Assembly (NCBI GenBank): GCA_963818685.1
Contig: CAWFTJ010000004.1
Coordinates: forward strand, 248,001 to 312,000
Origin: CAJCJE01 sp963818685
GTDB lineage: Bacteria > Actinomycetota > Actinomycetes > Mycobacteriales > Pseudonocardiaceae
DNA: 64,000 bases
Direction of reading: 5' to 3'
Positions 52,733 to 61,265 of the stretch are shown here, one piece after another. Each line of letters begins with the position of its first letter. Within the stretch, counting starts at the first letter, position 1. The notes under the pieces were generated by a model. It was not told the origin of the DNA. It did no database searches and worked only from the letters and a program-made list of their open reading frames with translations. Made by a program: the position numbers and the translations under genes.

Positions 52733-54415
52733 GTGGACAACGTCAACCACCAGCCACCGAGCGAGACGGCGCAGCCGTCGTGGCTCAACGACATGGTGTG
52801 GATCGGTGGCGACCGAGCCATCACCGAGACCCCGAACTGGTCAGCGATGACTCATGAGCAGCTCTATGACGCGGTGGTGACCAACAACGATCCTGGCGCG
52901 GTCTATCAGGCTTCCGCCGACTGGATCGATCTGGGAAACCGGATGCTCACCTCGTCGGACGCCCTGCACAAGCAGATCGTCGAGACCGAGTCCGGCTGGC
53001 AGGGTGAGGCAGCAGACTCGGCGCGTGCCGCGATCACCCAGCTGGTGAACTGGAGCGGAAAGGCCGCGCAGACCGCGCAGTTCATGGGTCACCAGCTCAA
53101 CCAGCAGGGCGACGTGCTTGCCACGGCCAAGGCCAACATGCCGGCGCCGAGCAACTTCGAGCTGGCCAAGGCGGCCGCGACCCAACCAGGCTTGGTCGGG
53201 ATGAACAACTCGCTGACGGACCTGCGCCCGCTGCAACAGGCCGCCCAGGAGTCGCACGCCCAAGCGATCACCGTGGCCAACGCGATGACCGCCGGGTCCC
53301 AGCAGGTCGATCAGTCGACGCCGGAATTCGAGGCGGTGCCGGTCGTGGTGCACAAGGCATCGCCGATGCTCCAGGGAAGTCCGGCCGTGGATCAGTCGAC
53401 CAGCCGGGGCCTCGGGTCGACGCCCGTCTCTCCAATGATCAACGGCGCGAGTTCCAGCGGACCGTCGACGCAGTCCCAAACGCAGTCCGCGGGAACGCCG
53501 GCGGTGGCCGCGCCACACCAGCCCGGCGTTGCCGCCGCCGGCGGTTCCCCGACCCAGTCGGACGGCTACGGCAACAATGGTCCAGCCTGGGCGCCGCCCT
53601 CGCCCCCGATCACAAGCCAGGGCACCACGTCGTCGGGTTACATCCCGCCGGGCGGCGTCACCTACTCCCCGGGCGTCACCTACTCCCCGGGCAACACCTA
53701 CTCCCCAGGCAACACCGTGCCCTCCGGCTACTCCCCGACCAACACCACTACGTCTTCCGCCTACGTACCGTCCTCGACCATGCCATCCGTCAGCGACCCC
53801 GGCCCCTTCGCCTGGAGCCCGAGCACCGGTGGTTTCGGCCCCGGCCCCGGCGTTGGCAACCAGCCAGGAGGCAGCCAGCCGAACACCGGCAACGGCTGGT
53901 GGCCCGGCGGCGCCGGAGACCCGGAGATGATCTCGGAGGGCGTGCCCACCGGTGGTCTCCCCGGAGGCGGCGGTCTCCCCAGAGGCGGCCTCACCGGGGG
54001 CGGCGTCACCACGGGCGGCGTCACCACGGGCGGGGGTGTGGGTCCGGGCGGCGGCGTCACAGGAGCCGGTACGGCATCGGCCGCGAAGGCGGGAATGGCC
54101 GGGGAGAAGGAACTCGCCCAGGAGGAGTCCGTCGGCGGGGTCCGTGGTGGTTCGATCGCCGACCGGCTCGGCGGCGGAATGGGCACCCGTGCGGGCAAGG
54201 GCGGGATGTCCGCAGCCGAGACCGAGGATGCCGCGACCGCGGGCGAACGCTCGCCTGGCTCGCCGTCCGCCGGCGCCGGGTCGCGCAAGCGCGGTGAGGA
54301 CGACAAGGAACACAAGTCCGCCGGATACCTCAAGGGCGAGCAGATCTTCGAACCACTCGGCGGTGAACTGCCGCCCGCGGTGATCGGCGAGCGGCGGCCG
54401 AAGAAACAGAGCTGA
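52733..54415 (+). CDS. PPE-like ESX substrate with Gly/Pro/Ser-rich tail
   Basis: 560 residues. The N-terminal 180 residues form a helical hairpin domain with the W-x-G turn SGWQGEAA (W89, G91) and NNSLTDLRPLQQAAQ. Residues 190-480 are low complexity, including TYSPG units repeated three times and a GGGVTTGG block. The last 32 residues (SAGYLKGEQIFEPLGGELPP then AVIGER) recur in the WXG protein at 55749. GTG at 52733. EspG, the chaperone of PPE proteins, is encoded next, 12 bases on. Probably exported by an ESX system encoded elsewhere. Confidence 0.8.
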   Translation: MDNVNHQPPSETAQPSWLNDMVWIGGDRAITETPNWSAMTHEQLYDAVVTNNDPGAVYQASADWIDLGNRMLTSSDALHKQIVETESGWQGEAADSARAAITQLVNWSGKAAQTAQFMGHQLNQQGDVLATAKANMPAPSNFELAKAAATQPGLVGMNNSLTDLRPLQQAAQESHAQAITVANAMTAGSQQVDQSTPEFEAVPVVVHKASPMLQGSPAVDQSTSRGLGSTPVSPMINGASSSGPSTQSQTQSAGTPAVAAPHQPGVAAAGGSPTQSDGYGNNGPAWAPPSPPITSQGTTSSGYIPPGGVTYSPGVTYSPGNTYSPGNTVPSGYSPTNTTTSSAYVPSSTMPSVSDPGPFAWSPSTGGFGPGPGVGNQPGGSQPNTGNGWWPGGAGDPEMISEGVPTGGLPGGGGLPRGGLTGGGVTTGGVTTGGGVGPGGGVTGAGTASAAKAGMAGEKELAQEESVGGVRGGSIADRLGGGMGTRAGKGGMSAAETEDAATAGERSPGSPSAGAGSRKRGEDDKEHKSAGYLKGEQIFEPLGGELPPAVIGERRPKKQS

Positions 54416-54427
54416 CGGGACGCGACG

Positions 54428-55216
54428 ATGGTCCAGCGGATCTTTCTGTCCACTGCGGAATATGAGGTGCTCTGGTCGCACCTTGACCTGGGGCAGATGC
54501 CTTATCCCATTGTGGTGCCCACCAGCGGAGTCACGGCGGCCGAACGCGCCGAGGTCGTCGCGCGCGCCTGGCGGTCGTTGGCCGAGCGACACCTCGCCGA
54601 CGGCCGCGAGCCAGACCACGACCTGGTGTTGATGCTGCGCGCTCTGGCCGGTCCCGAGATCAGCGTGGACGTGGTTGCCGATGTCGGCGACCTGTATCGG
54701 GCCCTGGTGGCCCGCGACCGCGACCTCGCCGTGCTGGCCGTCCTCGACCACGAGGGTCTGACCCTGGTGCACATCCGGCCAACCGCGCTGGCCATTGCGG
54801 CGGTGGGCTTGCTGCCCGACAGCCCTCCCGGCCCGGGAAGCTCTTTCACCTTCCCGCACGAGGCGCTGCGGGCCGCGGTCACCGAAGAAGAAGACGACGT
54901 CGCCGACGATCCGTTCTACGGCGGCGGCAGCGAACAGGACGCACTCGTGCGGGCCGGCATGACCATTGCCGATGCCCGCGCCCTCACCGAACTGGCCGAT
55001 CGACGGATCCACAGTGGCCAGTTCGGCGTCAGAGTTCGGGATTGGTTGCGTGGCGGTGCTGCGAGCAAGTCGAGACCGGTCAACTGGTTCGACACCGACG
55101 CAGGCCGCTATCTCGTGGTACAGGAAAACGACTGGATCAGCGTGACACCGGCGGGCGTGGATCGGATCGCCGGCCGCCTCGACCAGGAACTGGCAATGCT
55201 CGCGGGTACCCGTTGA
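54428..55216 (+). CDS. EspG-family ESX chaperone
   Basis: 262 residues. Typical EspG order: IFLSTAEYEVLWSHLDLG at the N-terminus, DVVADVGDLYRALVARDRDL in the central sheet, and GVRVRDWLRGG followed by VNWFDTDAGRYLV near the C-terminus. EspG binds the tip of cognate PE-PPE dimers in the cytosol and keeps them soluble for ESX export. Its place right after the PPE-like gene fits. ATG at 54428. Confidence 0.85.
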   Translation: MVQRIFLSTAEYEVLWSHLDLGQMPYPIVVPTSGVTAAERAEVVARAWRSLAERHLADGREPDHDLVLMLRALAGPEISVDVVADVGDLYRALVARDRDLAVLAVLDHEGLTLVHIRPTALAIAAVGLLPDSPPGPGSSFTFPHEALRAAVTEEEDDVADDPFYGGGSEQDALVRAGMTIADARALTELADRRIHSGQFGVRVRDWLRGGAASKSRPVNWFDTDAGRYLVVQENDWISVTPAGVDRIAGRLDQELAMLAGTR

Positions 55217-55233
55217 GCAGGGAGGACGGCGAG

Positions 55234-55755
55234 ATGGATACCGAGAACTGGCTGAGCCAGTACAAAAACAGGATAGCCGACCTCAAACAGACGGCCGCCA
55301 ATCTGGAGGACGGCCTCGCTGCGGCGAACGTCACGGTCAGCTCCCCGGACGAGTCGGTCACCGTGACGATCGGCTCCAACGGCAGTCTGCGTGACCTGCG
55401 GTTCAGCCACCGGGCCGCGGAGCACAGCTACGCGGAACTGGCCGCCCTGGTGATGAAGACGGTGGCCAAGGGCCAGCGCCAGGTCGCGGAGAAGGTGGTC
55501 GAGGCGTTCGCGCCGCTGGGCAGCGACAGCAACGCGATGCAGGTGCTCACCAAGTTTGTGCCGCCGGAGGAGCCCGACGAGGCGGAGCCACCGGTCAATG
55601 ACGCCTACGACGGCCCGGCCGAGGAGCCACCGCCGGTGCCCGAGCCGCCCAGGATGGCCCCCGCCCCGGTCCCCTCCCGGGTCGCGGCGCCACCGGCCCG
55701 CCCCCGTCCGGCTCGGCCGGCCGATGACGACGAGATCGAGGACCGGCCATGGTGA
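55234..55755 (+). CDS. YbaB/EspL-like protein
   Basis: 173 residues. The first 110 have the YbaB/EbfC fold: helix DTENWLSQYKNRIADLKQT, strands VTVSSPDESVTVTIGSNGSL and RDLRFSH, then helix ELAALVMKTVAKGQRQVAEK. The tail is Pro/Glu-rich. EspL in mycobacterial ESX-1 has the same fold, so an ESX accessory role is likelier than nucleoid binding. ATG at 55234 follows GGGAGG. Its stop overlaps the next start. Confidence 0.8.
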   Translation: MDTENWLSQYKNRIADLKQTAANLEDGLAAANVTVSSPDESVTVTIGSNGSLRDLRFSHRAAEHSYAELAALVMKTVAKGQRQVAEKVVEAFAPLGSDSNAMQVLTKFVPPEEPDEAEPPVNDAYDGPAEEPPPVPEPPRMAPAPVPSRVAAPPARPRPARPADDDEIEDRPW

Positions 55756-58478
55756 GCGTCGGCGGCGAGATGGTGGAGGGCCTTGCTCAGGGCATTGGCC
55801 AAAGCATCGGCGAGACGATCGGCTCGGACATCGGCAACGAGATCTTCGGCCAGGGCCAGTCCGATGGATCGGGCGGCGGCACCGGTGCGGTGGGCTACGG
55901 CTCCAACGGCGGCTACTCCGGAGGACCCGGCTCCCCCGACGCGTCCGGCTATGCCGACGCTTCCGGCTACGACGACGGTTCCGACAGCGGCACGAGCGGC
56001 GGTTCGGACGTCGGCTCGTCAGGTTCCGGTGGCTCATCAGGTTCCGGTGGCTCGTCCGGCAGCCCCGGTTCGTCGGGCTCGTCCTCCGGCGACTCCATTC
56101 TCGGCGACATCAATCAACTGGTCAGCTCCATCGAGCACGGCGCGGACCAACTGGGCCAGGGCCTGTTCGGCAGTTCGGCCAGCAGCGCACTCTCCGAGGT
56201 GGTCTCCTTCGCCGAGGACCCAATCGGCACACTGCTCTCCGCAGGGCTGAGTTTCCTCATGGAGGTTATCGAGTTCGTCGTCGAGCCGCTCAAACAGCTG
56301 GATCCCGATCTCAACGCGGTGAGCAACTCGGTTCAGCAGTTCATGCAGCTCGCGCAGAGCATGCAACAGCTCGGCCAGGAGCACGGCCAGGACGCCCAGT
56401 CGCTGAGCAACGACTGGCAGGGCTCGTCGGCCGACGCCTACCAGAAGGTCGCCAACCGCACCAGTGGCCAGCTTTCCTCGATGGGCCGGGTGATGGAGGG
56501 CGCAGGAAAGGTCACCACCAGCTCCGGTGGCCTGGTCAGCGGCCTGAAGAGCCTGGTGACAAAGCTGATCTCGGAGTTCGTCGAGCGGCTGATTCCGGGC
56601 GGTCTCGGCGCGCTGGCCGCCGCTCCCGAGACGTTCGGCGCCTCGCTCGCCGCCTTCCTCGCCGAGGCTCTGGGCACCGCGGCCCAGGTCGCGGAGCAGA
56701 TCGCCAGCAAGATCGCCCAGCTGGTCCAGGCATTTCAGCAGGTCGACCAGTTCATGGAGCAGCTCGGTTCGGCGCTGGAGCAGCTGGTGCAGGGACTGTT
56801 CGGCGGATCCTCGTCGAGTTCATCGGGAAGCGGTTCCGGCAGCAGCTCCGGCTCGTCCTCCGGTCCTATCCAGACCGCCGGCGACGGCGGCGCCTCCGCC
56901 GACGGCTCGAACGACGGGTCCGGTACGACCACCTCAGGTTACGGCGGTGACGGTTCCGGTTCCGCGGACAGCTCGGGGTACGGTTCCGGTTACGGCTCGA
57001 ACGATGGCTCTGGCTACGGGTCCGGCTCCTCGGGGTCCAATGGCGACGGTTCCGGTGGCGCAAGCTCCTACAGCCCGCCGCCCATCGACACCCCGACCAT
57101 GGACAACGGCTCCGGCGGCTCGGGCGGCTCCGGCGGCGGCAATTCCGGCAGTGGTCTCGATTCCGGCAGTGGTTTCGGCAGCGGGAGCTCGTCCAGCCCG
57201 CCATCGACGAGCGGTGGTTCCGGCGGCGGCGCCTCCTACACGCCTCCGCCTGTCGGCACACCGACCATGCCCGGCGGCGGTGGCACCTCGACCGCCTCGT
57301 ACACGCCGCCGAACATCGGCACGCCGACCATGCCCGGCTCGGCCGGCGGTGACTCCGCCGGCGGCGCTTCGGGCGGCGACGGTTCCGGTATTGGCTCCGG
57401 TGGCGGCTCCGGCGCTGGTGTTTCCGGTGGCGGCAGCGGTTCCTCCTACACACCGCCCAACATCGGCATGCCCAGCATGGGACCGCTCACCACCAGTGGA
57501 TCCAGCAACGGTGGTCCCTCAAACAGCGGAACCGGAGCGAATTCGTACACGCCGCCCAACATCGGCACACCCAACATCGGGCCACTCACCACCAACGACC
57601 CCAACAGCCCCAACAGCCCCAACGGATCCAGCAGCGGCGGCCCCTCAAACAGTGGCACAGGAACGAATTCGTACACGCCGCCCAACATCGGCACACCCAA
57701 CATCGGGCCACTCACGACCAACGGCCCCAACGGATCCAGCAGTGGCGGCCCATTCGGCGGTGGCACCGAAGGCAGTTCGTACACACCCGCCAACATCGGC
57801 ACGCCCAACATCAACGGCCTGACCGGTCCCGGCGGCACAGGCGGTCCGAACGCCACGCCCGACCTGCACAAGGTCGAGCAGTCCGTGGACAAGGCGATCG
57901 AGGGTCTGCCCGGCTACAACGGCGACGGCGCGGTCTCGACCGCGCTGCACCAGGCCGAGCAGGAGGTGAACAAGCAGATCGAGAGCATGCCGGGGTATGA
58001 CGCGACGTCCATCAGCGGCGAACTGCCCACGACCCCGGACACGGGCACCGCGCCCTCGGCCTACCACGCTCCGCCGATCTCCATGTCCGGCGTCGGTGGC
58101 GGAGCCGGCGGAGGGGGCGGGATCGGTCACGGCGGCGGGGTGGGCATGCCCGGCGGCGGCGCAAGCGCCGGGACGGTGGGTGCCGGTGCCGCGCAGGGTG
58201 CCTCGCTCAGCGGGGTGAACCCGAACCTGGCTCCGGCGTCGACCGGCGCTGGTGGTGCCGCGCCCATGGCTGCCGGACCGGGGGCGCCGGCACAGCAGTC
58301 CCAGCCGATGAGCATGGGCGCGATGGGGGGCATGCGCGGCGGCCAGGGCGGTCAGGACCAGCTACGCAAGTCCTCCGGTTACATCAAGGGCGACAAGATC
58401 GTCGAGGTGCCCGGCGCGGAACTGCCGCCACCGGTGATCGGTGAGAAGCCGCACAAGCAGCCCGGAGGTGGGAAATGA
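55749..58478 (+). CDS. Giant Ser/Gly-rich WXG protein with SYTPPNIGTP repeats
   Basis: 909 residues. A short amphipathic start (1-36) and Ser/Gly linker lead to a helical domain at 115-350 that contains NDWQGSSADAYQ (W223-x-G), a WXG100-type hairpin. Then come about 500 residues of Gly/Ser with seven copies of a unit based on SYTPPNIGTP, a short helical pair (KVEQSVDKAIEGLPGYNGDG), and a C-terminal SSGYIKGDKIVEVPGAELPP motif shared with the PPE-like protein. ATG at 55749 overlaps the previous stop. Probably a cell-surface or secreted ESX substrate; function unknown. Confidence 0.78.
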   Translation: MVSVGGEMVEGLAQGIGQSIGETIGSDIGNEIFGQGQSDGSGGGTGAVGYGSNGGYSGGPGSPDASGYADASGYDDGSDSGTSGGSDVGSSGSGGSSGSGGSSGSPGSSGSSSGDSILGDINQLVSSIEHGADQLGQGLFGSSASSALSEVVSFAEDPIGTLLSAGLSFLMEVIEFVVEPLKQLDPDLNAVSNSVQQFMQLAQSMQQLGQEHGQDAQSLSNDWQGSSADAYQKVANRTSGQLSSMGRVMEGAGKVTTSSGGLVSGLKSLVTKLISEFVERLIPGGLGALAAAPETFGASLAAFLAEALGTAAQVAEQIASKIAQLVQAFQQVDQFMEQLGSALEQLVQGLFGGSSSSSSGSGSGSSSGSSSGPIQTAGDGGASADGSNDGSGTTTSGYGGDGSGSADSSGYGSGYGSNDGSGYGSGSSGSNGDGSGGASSYSPPPIDTPTMDNGSGGSGGSGGGNSGSGLDSGSGFGSGSSSSPPSTSGGSGGGASYTPPPVGTPTMPGGGGTSTASYTPPNIGTPTMPGSAGGDSAGGASGGDGSGIGSGGGSGAGVSGGGSGSSYTPPNIGMPSMGPLTTSGSSNGGPSNSGTGANSYTPPNIGTPNIGPLTTNDPNSPNSPNGSSSGGPSNSGTGTNSYTPPNIGTPNIGPLTTNGPNGSSSGGPFGGGTEGSSYTPANIGTPNINGLTGPGGTGGPNATPDLHKVEQSVDKAIEGLPGYNGDGAVSTALHQAEQEVNKQIESMPGYDATSISGELPTTPDTGTAPSAYHAPPISMSGVGGGAGGGGGIGHGGGVGMPGGGASAGTVGAGAAQGASLSGVNPNLAPASTGAGGAAPMAAGPGAPAQQSQPMSMGAMGGMRGGQGGQDQLRKSSGYIKGDKIVEVPGAELPPPVIGEKPHKQPGGGK
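57064..57830 (+). repeat. Tandem protein-coding repeats inside the WXG gene
   Basis: Seven imperfect copies of a unit encoding S-Y-[TS]-P-P-x-[IV]-x-[TM]-P. Copies near 57539 and 57664 are almost identical over about 60 bases, 126 bases apart, showing recent duplication. Expect copy-number variation between strains. Confidence 0.8.
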
Positions 58479-59611
58479 GAGGCGGTTTCTCCGCGCGTCC
58501 GTCCGCGCTGCACGCACATGCCGGTCGGCTCGGTGACCGGGCCGACCAGGTAGACCGGGCGGGCACCGGAGCCAGTGGCGCCGGCCTGCACGGCAATGCG
58601 CTTGGTCAGGTCGGCAGCGGCTCGGCCGCCAACAGTCAGTCGTTCGCATCGCACGCGGGTGGGCTGCTCGGTCAGGTGTCCACCAAGCTGCGCGGCCAGG
58701 CGAGCCTGCTGGGCAGTACCGGCAACAGCATCAGCAGTGTGGACAGCGACCACGCCGACGCGCTGTCCAAGATCCATCCGAGGAGCGAGGTGCTGCGGGT
58801 CGGCGACCGGAGTGGGATCGAGATCGCCAAGGCCGGTGCCAAACGTCCGGCCGACGGTCCGCCGCCGGGCCCTGGACTGGCCGCGAAGATTCAGCGGATC
58901 AAGACCCGTCCTGAGGAGAACATCGACTGGCCGTCGGCGCCGCCGCAGAAGCCGTTCGGACCGGGTCAGGTGCCGGACACCGCGAACCAGCACGTCACGC
59001 ACGGCGACTACAAGCCGCCGTACAAGCCGAAGAAGGGCAAGGCGAAGCCGGCCGCGGCCACCGGAGGCCATGTCATGGCACCCGACGTGCACGAGCCACC
59101 CAAGGTGAACGCGCATGGCAACGCCTATGGCCAGGGCGTTGTGCCCGGCTCGGGTACCGGAACGACGACCCCGAAACCCAACGGCGTCTACGAGGTCACC
59201 AAACCGAACGTGAACTTCGGGCCGTCCGGCAACGTGCCGAAGAACGGTATGAGCTCGATGTTCCCTGCGGGCCTGCCGGACACCGCCGTGCGCGGCATGG
59301 GTAAGTCGGCCTTCAACGGCGGCACGCCCTACACCACCGAACCGACCGCCACGACCAAGAACTGGTCGGGATCGGCCCAGATCCCGTTCACGCCAAAGTG
59401 GAACCCTGGCCAACCGGACCACGGCAGCGGAGGGACCAACCACAGCAACGCCGGCCATGTGGTCAACATGGACGGCTATGCCCGCCCGGAACCCATCAAC
59501 CCGGCCAACCCCGGCGCCGGCACGAAGTACGTCGCGGAGACCTACTACCCGAACTCGAACCAGCCGCCGCCCCCACCGCCGCCGGACTACATCGAGCCCA
59601 AGGACAAGTAA
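58475..59611 (+). CDS. EspC-like export module with unassigned C-terminal (EndoU-like?) domain
   Basis: 378 residues. Residues 8-100 match the EspC/DUF2580 type VII module (ALHAHAGRL, GLHGNALGQVGSGSA, SSVDSDHADAL), as does the convergent gene at 59701. A basic Pro/Lys linker (100-195) follows. The C-terminal 200-310 has H199, H206, H214, NGVYEV (236-241), SSMFPAG (260-266), KSAF (277-280) and W297 in NWSGS, an order that recalls EndoU ribonucleases; this is weak and the catalytic His pair is not certain. The end is Pro-rich (PPPPPPP). ATG at 58475 overlaps the upstream stop. Likely an exported toxin-like protein. Confidence 0.68.
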   Translation: MRGGFSARPSALHAHAGRLGDRADQVDRAGTGASGAGLHGNALGQVGSGSAANSQSFASHAGGLLGQVSTKLRGQASLLGSTGNSISSVDSDHADALSKIHPRSEVLRVGDRSGIEIAKAGAKRPADGPPPGPGLAAKIQRIKTRPEENIDWPSAPPQKPFGPGQVPDTANQHVTHGDYKPPYKPKKGKAKPAAATGGHVMAPDVHEPPKVNAHGNAYGQGVVPGSGTGTTTPKPNGVYEVTKPNVNFGPSGNVPKNGMSSMFPAGLPDTAVRGMGKSAFNGGTPYTTEPTATTKNWSGSAQIPFTPKWNPGQPDHGSGGTNHSNAGHVVNMDGYARPEPINPANPGAGTKYVAETYYPNSNQPPPPPPPDYIEPKDK

Positions 59612-59618
59612 ACACGAT

Positions 59619-59651
59619 CACCGCCGCTGGCCCCTTCGGTCAGCGGCGGTG
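59619..59651. terminator. Bidirectional terminator between the two toxin-like genes
   Basis: CACCGCCGCTG (59619-59629), 11-base loop, CAGCGGCGGTG (59641-59651), followed by GTATTT. It fills the 89-base gap between convergent stops and leaves no room for an immunity gene. Confidence 0.82.
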
Positions 59652-59700
59652 GTATTTCCGCTCTCCGATCTCGGTGTCCAGAGGAACCAACGGCAGATCA

Positions 59701-60693
59701 CTACAACTGGCCGCGTTCCCAGAGCGTGTCCTCTGTGCCGTAGTCACTGTCGTGCGCCACGATCTTGGTGACGTCGGGATTGTGCCGCAGGATCGGGAAC
59801 TCGTCCATGTCGAAGACATTGTTGGGCCGCCGCGAGGCGATCTCATCGCCATGGTTCGGCCATCCGCTGGTCTTACCCGGAGTGTTCGGCAGCGCCACGT
59901 GCACAACCCCCTGGGCGTTGTGCGCCAAGGTCGTGGACGCGTCCTTCCACATCTGTTCGGTGTTCGGGTTCTTGTCGGCCCAGCCCGGCATCTGGATCTT
60001 GTGGTCGCGCAGCAGACCTTCCAGCGTGTTCCCGCCGTTCTGGCCGGCCACGCCCGCGGTCGGCTTCTCGATCGAGCCGAGGTAGTGCTGCTCTGTGGTG
60101 GGCCTGCCCGTCTCGGGGTCGATCCTGGTCCCTTTCGGGTCGAACTTTGAGTCGATGACATGGCCGCCGGACCAGAACCAGGCATTGTTCGGCTCGGGCT
60201 TCATCAGGTGCTGCCAGTGCGGCGCGAACTTCTGGTAGTCCTCGCTACTCATGTTCTCCATGTGTACCCAGCCGTCCGAACTACGGAATTCGTCGATGTT
60301 CGGCGGTGCCTTGACCTTCGTGCCACTCTGCGAGAAAGCGGACTTCGGCACGTCTGCCGTGGGGTGCTGGGTGTGTGGGGCTCGGTCCGGAGTGCCGATG
60401 GAGCGGAGCTTGTCTGCGTGGGCGCTATCGGTGGAGGTGGTGCTGTTCGCACCGTCATGCAACAGGTTCGCATGTCCGTGCAAGCGCGAACCGCTCGTGG
60501 ACAACGCTTCCTGAAACTGGCCGACCAACTGCTGGTGGCGGCCGGCCGTACCGCTACCAACCTGACCGAGCGCCTCGCCGTGCAGGCCCGCCCCGCCGAC
60601 CCGGCTTCCGGCCTGCGACACCTGGTCCCCACGCTCAGCTATCCGGTTGGCATGGCCGTGAACAGCGGACGGGGTCATTCTGAAGCCGGCCAT
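59701..60693 (-). CDS. EspC-like export module fused to a predicted ADP-ribosyl cyclase/NADase domain
   Basis: 330 residues. Residues 6-100 are an EspC/DUF2580-type export module, paralogous to the start of the gene at 58475 (GAGLHGEALGQVGSGTA, STDSAHADKL). Residues 140-320 carry the residue pattern of CD38-type ADP-ribosyl cyclases: W174 in AWFWSGG, E225 in NTLEGLL, W249 in MWKDAS, GVVHVALPN (cf. DVVHVMLNG in CD38) and F294-x3-E298 in NVFDMDEFP. The enzyme would hydrolyse or cyclise NAD. ATG at 60693 follows AAGGAAGG. No immunity gene is beside it. Assignment is by eye and needs a structure-based check. Confidence 0.68.
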   Translation of the reverse strand: MAGFRMTPSAVHGHANRIAERGDQVSQAGSRVGGAGLHGEALGQVGSGTAGRHQQLVGQFQEALSTSGSRLHGHANLLHDGANSTTSTDSAHADKLRSIGTPDRAPHTQHPTADVPKSAFSQSGTKVKAPPNIDEFRSSDGWVHMENMSSEDYQKFAPHWQHLMKPEPNNAWFWSGGHVIDSKFDPKGTRIDPETGRPTTEQHYLGSIEKPTAGVAGQNGGNTLEGLLRDHKIQMPGWADKNPNTEQMWKDASTTLAHNAQGVVHVALPNTPGKTSGWPNHGDEIASRRPNNVFDMDEFPILRHNPDVTKIVAHDSDYGTEDTLWERGQL

Positions 60694-60932
60694 CAGCCAC
60701 GCCTTCCTTTCGCAGCGAGCATTTCGGGTGCAGTGTCTCATCTCAGCGCGACAATCCAAACAGTCAGCCGCCCGGCGAGGCCGCCCTCGTCCCGATGGCG
60801 CCGCTGCCGCCACGCGGCCAACGCGTTGCTCTCCTCCCGACCGGGTCGCGAGATCGGTCCGCCGGCTCCAGCCCAGCTCCGATCCGGTCGGCCAAACGCT
60901 GGTCTGCGTTACCTGGCCGGACCGCTCTCCGC

Positions 60933-61265
60933 GTGTTCGTCCAGCTCAACCCCATCGACACGGTCGCGGCCGAGCGCGGGGTCAAGACCAGCGACCTGAG
61001 CAAGATCGTCGAGATGACCGTGACCAATGTGGCCAGCCACAGTTTCGGCATCGTGGCCATGGATGACAGCGACGGCGCCCCCAAGGAGTACATCTCCAAC
61101 CTGGTGCTGGCCCAGGACCCGGTTCCGGCCACCGAGAGCCGCGCCTACGGCACCGTTGTGGCCAACCAGACCCATGTCGACCTGCGCATCATGGAGAACA
61201 CCGAGCGCACCGGCTACGTCGACATCGACCGAGGTCGCAGCATCGGCCTTGCACGCTCACGCTGA
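60933..61265 (+). pseudogene. Hsp70-like C-terminal remnant
   Basis: About 110 codons resemble the substrate-binding domain of Hsp70 proteins: VEMTVTNVASHSFGIVAMD, the strand YISNLVLAQDPVPATESRAY and GTVVANQTHVDLRIMEN. No ATPase domain precedes it, and the frame ends early with GLARSR. The region before 60933 stays open but does not look like Hsp70. Either a truncated gene or a small stand-alone domain; GTG 60933 would be a possible start. Confidence 0.6.

Noticed and set aside
52213..58478. A complete ESX secretion system
   Set aside because: Only substrates, EspG and an EspL-like protein are present; no EccB, EccC, EccD, EccE or mycosin gene lies in the window.
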